A stretch of 64,000 bases of DNA from Hyphomicrobiales bacterium. Lineage in GTDB: Bacteria > Pseudomonadota > Alphaproteobacteria > Rhizobiales > Rhizobiaceae. Positions within the stretch are counted from its first letter, which is position 1. Each line of letters starts with the position of its first letter. The stretch is taken from contig UCIA01000002.1 in the NCBI GenBank assembly GCA_900472295.1, positions 1-64,000 of the forward strand. The letters run 5' to 3'. The notes under the pieces are model-generated. The model saw nothing but the letters and a program-made list of their open reading frames with translations, ran no database searches and had not been told where the DNA came from. The position numbers were made by a program, and so were the translations under genes. Shown here in pieces: positions 58,233-64,000 of this stretch.

Positions 58233-59489
58233 TTACGCCTTGTAGACCACCTGGCGCACGTCGATGTAGCTGGCTCTGAAGCCGGCTTCGCAATAGTGGA
58301 GATAAAACTCCCAGAGCTTCTTGAAGCGGTCGTCGAAGCCGAGCGGCACGATCTTTTCCCACGACGCCCAGAAGCGGTTGCGCCATTCGGCAAGCGTGCG
58401 GGCATAGTCGTCCGGGAAGACGCGCTCGCGCAGATGGGCGAGGCCATGGTCCTTGCCCAGTGCTTTCAGGATCGACGGCGTCGGCAGCATGCCGCCCGGG
58501 AAGACATAGCGCTGGATGAAATCCGGCCGCGCACGATAGGTGGCGAAGGCAGCCTCGTTGATGGTGATGATCTGCAGGCCGGCGGTGCCGCCGGGTCTCA
58601 GGCAGGACTTCATCTTGCCGAAGAACACCGGCCAGTATTTTTCGCCGACCGCCTCGAACATCTCGATCGACGCGATGCGGTCGTAAGTGCCTGTTTCGTC
58701 GCGATAATCCTGCAGCTTGATGTCGACCTTGTCGGCCAGCCCGGCCTTCTGGATGCGCTCCTTGGCGAAATCGTGCTGTTCGCGGCTGATGGTCAGTCCG
58801 GTGACGCGGCAGCCGATCTCGCGCGCGGCGAATTCGGCAAAGCCGCCCCAGCCGCAACCGATCTCCAGCACGTGGTCCTTCTTGCCGATGCCGGTGTCCT
58901 TGGCCAGGGCGCGGTATTTGGCGGCCTGCGCGCTTTCCAGGTCGTTGGCGCCGGTCGCATAGAGCGCCGACGAATAGGTCATGCTGGGGTCGAGCCATTG
59001 CTTGTAGAAAGCGTTGCCGAGATCGTAGTGCGCCGAAATGTTGCGCTTCGAGCCGGTGCGGGTGTTTTCGTTGAACCAGTGGCGAATGCGCTGCACGGTG
59101 CCGATGAGCCAGCTGGCGCCGCCGGCGATGCGTTCGCCAACAGCCGAGTTGACGACGAACAATTCGAGGAAGCTGGTCACATCAGGGCTCTCCCAGTCGC
59201 CGTCCATGTAGGATTCGGCAACGCCGATGGTACCGCCGGAAAAGGCACGGCCAGGCAGGCGCCAGTTCTTCAGCACCAGTTCGGCGTCGGGGCCGGGCCC
59301 ATTGCCGCCGACAAGAACGGCGCGGCCATCCGGCATCCTCACCTTGAGCGAGCCACGCGGTAGTTTCATCGCCGCCGACAGCACCATGCGCGCCTTGGCC
59401 GGCAGGCCCTTGACGATCTCGGCGAAGTTGAGCTCGTCCAGCCTGACGGCGTCGCTCAATGCCATGCCCTTGTTTTCCCTAGCTGCCAT
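58233..59489 (-). CDS. cfa: Cyclopropane-fatty-acyl-phospholipid synthase
   Basis: 418 residues from the ATG at 59489 (an ATG eight codons later is possible). It adds a methylene group from SAM across double bonds of membrane phospholipid chains. An N-terminal lipid-binding region precedes the SAM-binding domain, with V-L-E-I-G-C-G-W-G-G near 190. S-A-H-Y-D-L-G-N-A-F-Y, Y-S-S-A-L-Y and F-P-G-G-M-L-P are CFAS signatures. Several paralogues are usual in rhizobia, so which one this is cannot be stated. Confidence 0.92.
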   Translation of the reverse strand: MAARENKGMALSDAVRLDELNFAEIVKGLPAKARMVLSAAMKLPRGSLKVRMPDGRAVLVGGNGPGPDAELVLKNWRLPGRAFSGGTIGVAESYMDGDWESPDVTSFLELFVVNSAVGERIAGGASWLIGTVQRIRHWFNENTRTGSKRNISAHYDLGNAFYKQWLDPSMTYSSALYATGANDLESAQAAKYRALAKDTGIGKKDHVLEIGCGWGGFAEFAAREIGCRVTGLTISREQHDFAKERIQKAGLADKVDIKLQDYRDETGTYDRIASIEMFEAVGEKYWPVFFGKMKSCLRPGGTAGLQIITINEAAFATYRARPDFIQRYVFPGGMLPTPSILKALGKDHGLAHLRERVFPDDYARTLAEWRNRFWASWEKIVPLGFDDRFKKLWEFYLHYCEAGFRASYIDVRQVVYKA

Positions 59490-59747
59490 TTCACATCCCC
59501 TGGACTTCCGCGGGACGGCGCAAGATATGCCGCCTCCACATTCTCTCGCAGTTCATTCGCCAGGCTCGAACGCCACTGCCCGATTGTATTTTCGCCACAA
59601 TCTTCCACGGCATCGGCCGAAACTTCAAGAGGCAAGCTGTGCGCGGCACTGGCCCAGGCCACCGGCTTGAGGGCAGAATCCGCGGGAGAGTGCGGCTCTC
59701 GGCGAAATCACTATGGTTACGAACAGCCGCATACGTTAGTTTCAGCC

Positions 59748-59876
59748 ATGCGTTACGTCATCGTCATCGTCTCCATCGCCTTTTTCCTGATCTGGGACGG
59801 CCTCTACAATGAGGGCCGCTACCTCGACACCACGGTCAGGGAGGTGTCGCGCGTCGTGCGCTACGTCACCGGCTAG
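59748..59876 (+). CDS. Small membrane protein of 42 residues
   Basis: Starts at the ATG at 59748 (M-R-Y-V-I-V-I-V-S-I-A-F-F-L-I-W). A single transmembrane segment spans about 3-18, followed by a short charged tail (Y-N-E-G-R-Y-L-D-T-T-V-R-E-V). No strong Shine-Dalgarno is seen. I believe similar short proteins occur in related rhizobia but cannot name a family. Function unknown. Confidence 0.6.
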   Translation: MRYVIVIVSIAFFLIWDGLYNEGRYLDTTVREVSRVVRYVTG

Positions 59877-59999
59877 CTCTGGCTGTTCCAACTCGACAGA
59901 AATCGCCTTTTCGGCGTTTCCGGGCGCGACATCGTGCCGGTTGACGCGACGGTCACGCTCACCCAAAAACATGCCGGTAAATCGATCGTGGAGGCAGGC

Positions 60000-60290
60000 G
60001 TGATCCGGCATATCGTTTTCTTCAGCGCGCGGCGCAAGGACGATGTCGAGGCCGTGCGCACGGGCTTGCTCGCTCTTGGCAAGATTCCGCATTCAAGTCT
60101 GTTCGAAGTGACGCTCAACACCAAGGTCGATCCGCTGTCGGACGCGATCGACGTTGTCGTCTATGCCGAATTCGCAGACGATGCCGCTTTGGCTGCCTAC
60201 AAGGCGCACCCGGTCTATGCGGAGACGACCAGCCGGGTCAAACCCTTGCGCGAATTGCGCTATTCGGCCGATGTCGTGGCAGCGGCCTGA
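60000..60290 (+). CDS. Dabb-family (stress-responsive A/B barrel) protein
   Basis: 96 residues from the GTG at 60000, with GGAGG five bases upstream. An ATG at 59934 would add 22 residues before the domain. I-R-H-I-V-F-F-S at the start, D-V-V-V-Y-A-E-F-A-D and Y-K-A-H-P-V-Y near the end are Dabb features, a dimeric ferredoxin-like fold. Biochemical role unknown. Confidence 0.85.
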   Translation: MIRHIVFFSARRKDDVEAVRTGLLALGKIPHSSLFEVTLNTKVDPLSDAIDVVVYAEFADDAALAAYKAHPVYAETTSRVKPLRELRYSADVVAAA

Positions 60291-60318
60291 TCGGCCCGGG
60301 AAAAATCTGACGCGATTA

Positions 60319-61326
60319 TCACAGGCGGAATTCGTGCATTGAGCTGCGCGAGCAGCCGAAGGCTGCCTTGAACGGTTCATCGCCAATGGTGAAATCGAAG
60401 GACGTGCCGCCATCGATCATCCAGGCCGTCATGACGCGGTCGAGCGCGACGCGGCCCGGAGAAAGGTTGCCATAGAGCGGGTAGTTGCAGGCGAGCAGAA
60501 TATAGCGGAAGCAGCCGCCATCGATCAGGCCGAAGACAAGCGCGACCGTGGCGCTGGCAGAGGTGAGGCGATAGGTTCGCGAAAGCCCGGAGCGGACTCC
60601 AGTGGTGGCGACGTCGATGTAGAATTCGAGGCCATGCGTCGTCTGCAACGGATCGCCGCGAAAGCGCCCGGCGCGGAAGTCGCGCGCCGCAACCATGACC
60701 GAGCGAACCTCCTCAGATTGTACGAGTTCCAGGCTGAGCCCGCCTTTGTCGGCCAGCCGGCGCGCCTTGCGGTCGAGGGTTGCAGCATGAAGGGTGCCTA
60801 GATTGGAGCGCCGCCATTCGGCGTAGGGAAAGCCGTAATCCACGGCATGCGCGCCGAAATCGAGCGACAGGGGTTCGGCTCCCAGAAGAGTTCGCCATTG
60901 GTGCACATGGTCGCGATGAACCGGGCCGATCGTCAGTCCGTGATGCGGGCCAATGACCTCGCGAAAGCGCTGCGCCGTTTCCGGCTCCAGCCATGTGCCA
61001 TCGGCGATGACCGGGCAGGCATAGTCCGTCACGTCTAAAAAGGCATATTCGATGCGGCTCGATCCATCGGGCGCGGCGAGCCGGACCAGCGGCACAACAA
61101 GGCAAAGTTCGCCGTCGGCATCGCGGCCCGTCACCACCAGCGGTTCCGCACCATGCGCTGGCGTCAGGTGACGGTAGAAGGCGGCAAGCCAGTCCGGGTG
61201 CTGAAAGGCCGACGCCCGCGCCCGGGAAAAAAGCCGGTGATACTCCATTGAGCCGAAGTCGAAGCGGTCAGTCGCCTCGAACGTGATCGATCTGCGGGAC
61301 TTGTCGTGCCGGGCCAGATCAAGCAC
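60319..61326 (-). CDS. BioF2-like GNAT acetyltransferase (CelD type)
   Basis: 335 residues. F-Q-H-P-D-W-L-A-A-F-Y near residue 42 is the entry motif of the Acetyltransf_6/BioF2-like family, and R-x-Y-R-L-T-S-A-S-A-T-V-A-L-V-F-G near 250 and F-D-F-T-I-G-D-E-P-F-K near the end complete it. Such proteins are found in cellulose and exopolysaccharide loci. It overlaps the upstream ATP-grasp-like gene by eight bases and is last in a three-gene operon. Confidence 0.82.
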   Translation of the reverse strand: MLDLARHDKSRRSITFEATDRFDFGSMEYHRLFSRARASAFQHPDWLAAFYRHLTPAHGAEPLVVTGRDADGELCLVVPLVRLAAPDGSSRIEYAFLDVTDYACPVIADGTWLEPETAQRFREVIGPHHGLTIGPVHRDHVHQWRTLLGAEPLSLDFGAHAVDYGFPYAEWRRSNLGTLHAATLDRKARRLADKGGLSLELVQSEEVRSVMVAARDFRAGRFRGDPLQTTHGLEFYIDVATTGVRSGLSRTYRLTSASATVALVFGLIDGGCFRYILLACNYPLYGNLSPGRVALDRVMTAWMIDGGTSFDFTIGDEPFKAAFGCSRSSMHEFRL

Positions 61327-62296
61327 GCTTCAGCCCCGTGAAAAGCCGCTTGAACATCTGCTGCCGCTGAAGGGCCGGATCGTCGAGCACAATGCGTTCG
61401 TGGCTCGGCGTGTTCATGGCGCGCAGCGCTCCATACAGCCTGTCCTCGGAAAGCCGCTGCGTCTCGATTCTCGCCGGATAAGTGTCGCGATACAGCGTGC
61501 GGTGCGAGGCATGGTAGGGATTGGTGTTGATCTCGAAAATCTGCGGACGCCCGTCTACCAAAGAGAAGTCGGCGCGACCATAGTCGATACCGGCAAGGTC
61601 GAAAGCCTGCCGCAAAACATCCTCGTAAAGGTTGTCGGCCACGAAACGGCGCTCGTTCTCGACGAAAGTGTCGAACATCGGATGCGCGAGCAAACGCTGT
61701 TCGTCCTGCACATCCTTGGCCACCCAGCTGAAATCGACGACATTGTGATGCGCAATCACACGGTAGCCGACACGATAGGTGGCAAAACGCTGCCAGACTC
61801 CGGGGCTGACTTCCTGGCCGGCATATTCGATGACCAGCTTTCCGGTCAGTGGAATTCCATTTTGCTTCATCCGGTTGAGCGTCGCGTCAAGCGCCTCCTG
61901 ATCGGGAATCAGTTCGAGATCGCCGGAAAGATGGTCGAACTCGTTGCGGATAAAGACCGGGAATGAATTCGGCAGCGGCAGGCTTTCGCAGCGCCAGGCC
62001 GAAAAGCTGTTTATCCCGGCCTTATGCAGCGCAGTCAGCAACTCATAACGGCTGTGCACGCGAGCCGGATGATTGAGCACTTGCGCGCCGCCTTGCTCGA
62101 GCTTGTTGGCAAGCTTTGCGGCGAGCGCGATTTCGAAGTTGGACAGGCGTTCGTGATCGGTGAATATCCAGGTGCCGGAGCGCAGCTCCTTCTGCCGGAA
62201 CAGGCGTTCGTAGCTCCAGCGGCGCGCATTGCCCAACTGATGCACCAGATGGCGCACCGTATAGGCGTGGCTCCGGGTGGTGACGATGTTGATCAA
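61319..62296 (-). CDS. ATP-grasp-like protein of a glycan cluster
   Basis: 325 residues. The C-terminal part (A-D-F-S-L-V-D-G-R, then F-E255-I-N257-T-N-P) looks like the Mg-ATP-binding end of RimK-type ATP-grasp ligases, and F-P-V-F-I-R-N-E near residue 115 could be the lysine/arginine strand. No named family recognised. Overlaps its neighbours by four and eight bases. ATP-grasp members join a carboxylate to an amine or thiol, so a modification of a glycan or carrier is possible. Confidence 0.65.
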   Translation of the reverse strand: MINIVTTRSHAYTVRHLVHQLGNARRWSYERLFRQKELRSGTWIFTDHERLSNFEIALAAKLANKLEQGGAQVLNHPARVHSRYELLTALHKAGINSFSAWRCESLPLPNSFPVFIRNEFDHLSGDLELIPDQEALDATLNRMKQNGIPLTGKLVIEYAGQEVSPGVWQRFATYRVGYRVIAHHNVVDFSWVAKDVQDEQRLLAHPMFDTFVENERRFVADNLYEDVLRQAFDLAGIDYGRADFSLVDGRPQIFEINTNPYHASHRTLYRDTYPARIETQRLSEDRLYGALRAMNTPSHERIVLDDPALQRQQMFKRLFTGLKRA

Positions 62297-63582
62297 GCCG
62301 CATCCGGCGAACCGCCGTCTCCCTGCAAAGCCAGACTCGTAGCCGGACGGCGCGAACCGCTCTCTGCGTCCGTAAGTATGGAGGCATAAAGCTCGAGATT
62401 GAGAGCAACGGCCGAACCTACCGAGAAATCCCCGGCTCGCCGGAGCCCTCGATCGATCAGCGCCCGCCGCGCCGTCCTGTCGGCGATGAATTGCAGCGTC
62501 CGGTCGACAAGCTCTACGCGTTCGCCTTCCGGCACCAGCGCCAAGGCAGGCGGTATGCCGGCGACATCGGGAACACCACCGACAGCGTAGGCAACGGCCG
62601 GCACGCCGGCGGCCATCGCTTCGAGCAGGACGCTGCCCAGCACTTCGCGCCGCGATGGCAGGATCATCACATCGGAGATCCCAAATGCCATCTTCACCTC
62701 GGCTGGCGACAGGAAACCGGTGATCGCCCAGCAGCCGGGCCGCGCGATCGCAGCCAACGCCGCCTCCAACTTGCGCCGGTCGGGACCATCGCCGCAGATC
62801 AACAGGAACACGCCCTTTTTCGACAGGTGCTCGACAAAGGCGGGCAGATCCTGCCAGCCCTTCTCGGCGCTGATACGGCCGATGAAGCTGACGACCGGCC
62901 GGTCGGCGGGAACAGCACGTTCGACGCGAAACGCCTGTAGGGCCTCGGGGTCGATCGGGCGTTGAAAGGCTTCGGCATCGACCGCGTCGGCGATCACCGC
63001 CACCTGGCGGGGATCGAGCCCCATCTCAGCGGCGACCTCCCTGCCATATCGTTCGGTAAGCGCGATAACGCGATCGGCGGAGCGCAGGGCTTTCCGCTCC
63101 AGCCAGTGGGCGATGTCATAGGGCTTGCCTTTGAGCTGCAACGCCTCCTGAAATCCTGACCACAGCGGCGTGTTCATCGACACGACAAGCGGGATGTTCA
63201 ACCAGGCGACGAGGAGCGCGATCGCTCTGCACCAGACGGAATGATTGAAATGGATATGGACAATGTCGTAGCGGCCGCGGGCGCGCAGAAGCTCCGGCAG
63301 CGCCGCCAGGAACCAGGTGAAGCAGAGCAACGGGCCTGCAATCGGTTCAGGCAGCCAGCATCCGGCGCATTTGACGAGCATCCTTGGCGACAGCTGCACT
63401 TGCCTCGGGCTGCCCGGAATATAGGTGGTGAGCACGGTCTGGTGAACGCCGGCCTTGTCCATGCCGTTCGCGATGGTCCGGGTCTGGTTTTGCAAACCCC
63501 CGACAGGATCGAAAGCCGCCGGCCAGACGCCGGGCCGATAGAAATGCGGCGTGATCCGCAAAATCCTGAATGTGCTGCCCAT
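62293..63582 (-). CDS. Glycosyltransferase family 4
   Basis: 429 residues with a GT-B fold. The N-terminal donor-independent half has G-G-L-Q-N-Q-T-R and H-I-H-F-N-H-S. The C-terminal half has F-I-G-R-I-S-A-E-K-G, C-G-D-G-P-D-R-R-K-L and E-A-M-A-A-G-V-P-A-V-A, the EX7E-type nucleotide-sugar site. It transfers a sugar to a growing glycan at the inner membrane. First gene of the operon with the ATP-grasp-like and GNAT genes. Confidence 0.92.
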   Translation of the reverse strand: MGSTFRILRITPHFYRPGVWPAAFDPVGGLQNQTRTIANGMDKAGVHQTVLTTYIPGSPRQVQLSPRMLVKCAGCWLPEPIAGPLLCFTWFLAALPELLRARGRYDIVHIHFNHSVWCRAIALLVAWLNIPLVVSMNTPLWSGFQEALQLKGKPYDIAHWLERKALRSADRVIALTERYGREVAAEMGLDPRQVAVIADAVDAEAFQRPIDPEALQAFRVERAVPADRPVVSFIGRISAEKGWQDLPAFVEHLSKKGVFLLICGDGPDRRKLEAALAAIARPGCWAITGFLSPAEVKMAFGISDVMILPSRREVLGSVLLEAMAAGVPAVAYAVGGVPDVAGIPPALALVPEGERVELVDRTLQFIADRTARRALIDRGLRRAGDFSVGSAVALNLELYASILTDAESGSRRPATSLALQGDGGSPDAA

Positions 63583-63852
63583 CGTCTCTATCTTAGTTCC
63601 AGCTGTTCAAACAGGACAACGGTTGCCATTCGAAATCCGAATCGCGCTGCGGCGCGCCATTTCACCCAAAGGTGAGCCCCTGACATCTCCCGCGCGGGGG
63701 ATGCCGTCGCTTCGAATTGGCTGCCGGTCGCGGTAGATCTCAGGAAACCGTGTCGTAACGCGTGCTCTTTCATCGGCGGATGCCGCCTCGATCCGAGCGC
63801 CATCGGCGGAAACGCTTGAACCAATTTCCGGAATGATGCACACCGCGCCGAC

Positions 63853-64000
63853 ATGACCAGCGCGACCCATCCGCTCGACCATCTGGTGCTGCCAACGGCG
63901 AGCCTCGCCGTGGCGCGGGCGCGGCTGACATCGCTTGGCTTCATCGTCGCGCCAACCGGCATCCATCCCTTTGGCACCGAAAATAGCTGCGTCTTCTTCG
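63853..64000 (+). CDS. VOC/glyoxalase-like protein, 5' part only
   Basis: Starts at the ATG at 63853 and runs off the window end after 49 codons. H-P-L-D-H-L-V-L-P-T-A-S-L near residue 6 and L-T-S-L-G-F-I-V-A-P-T-G-I-H-P-F-G-T are typical of VOC-fold proteins, with the first His as a likely metal ligand. Substrate unknown. The 270 bases before it show nothing recognisable. Confidence 0.8.
   Translation, partial: MTSATHPLDHLVLPTASLAVARARLTSLGFIVAPTGIHPFGTENSCVFF

Overview
The window is a high-GC alphaproteobacterial chromosome segment, most like Mesorhizobium or a close Phyllobacteriaceae/Rhizobiales relative. The reasons are the S10-spc-alpha ribosomal cluster without rpmJ, a short-lid adenylate kinase, the rhizobial gstI-glnII pair beside nnr/glnB/glnA, and GCATGATC-type palindromic repeats of the kind seen in rhizobial intergenic regions. 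The genus is inferred from protein character and gene order, not from a search. No tRNA, rRNA, CRISPR array, transposase or prophage gene was seen.

Layout. 1-14.9 kb: the S10, spc and alpha ribosomal operons (rpsJ to rplQ), with secY, adk and rpoA, closed by a UUCG-loop terminator. Four palindromic repeats and one unusual GGGAGTA-rich inverted repeat sit between these genes. 15-20 kb: HtrA-type periplasmic protease, RarA, a TonB-like-topology DUF930 protein and an aspartyl beta-hydroxylase-family membrane protein. 19.8-23 kb: a GAF-Fis regulator, its probable target aldehyde dehydrogenase and a DUF779 protein. 23-28.3 kb: CrcB fluoride channel, pseudouridine synthase, DMT exporter, ATP12 chaperone and an MHS-type MFS transporter with a large insert.

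28.4-36.9 kb is the nitrogen-assimilation region: RidA-like protein, gstI, glnII, then glnA and glnB on the other strand, with matches to sigma-54 promoters ahead of glnII and glnB, and nnr nearby. Between the convergent glnII and glnA lies a 1.6 kb accessory cassette of two divergent genes, a HEPN-like protein with an R-x4-H motif and an HNH nuclease. It is the best candidate here for an undescribed, possibly defensive, system.

36.9-49 kb: a secreted protein with one CxxCH motif, pccB, a DEAD-box helicase with a DEGD motif, a hydrolase, an SDR enzyme, and a tightly packed cysK-AlaX-sseA-GNAT operon, followed by OmpA-like and DUF1203 proteins. 49.5-60.3 kb: an outer membrane protein made of two tandem barrel repeats, alanine dehydrogenase with a divergent Lrp regulator, 5-formyl-THF cyclo-ligase, type II NADH dehydrogenase, CpdB, a GDPD-like phosphodiesterase, cyclopropane fatty acid synthase and two small proteins. 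60.3-63.6 kb: an overlapping three-gene set (glycosyltransferase 4, ATP-grasp-like, BioF2-like GNAT) suggesting envelope glycan synthesis. The window ends inside a VOC-family gene.
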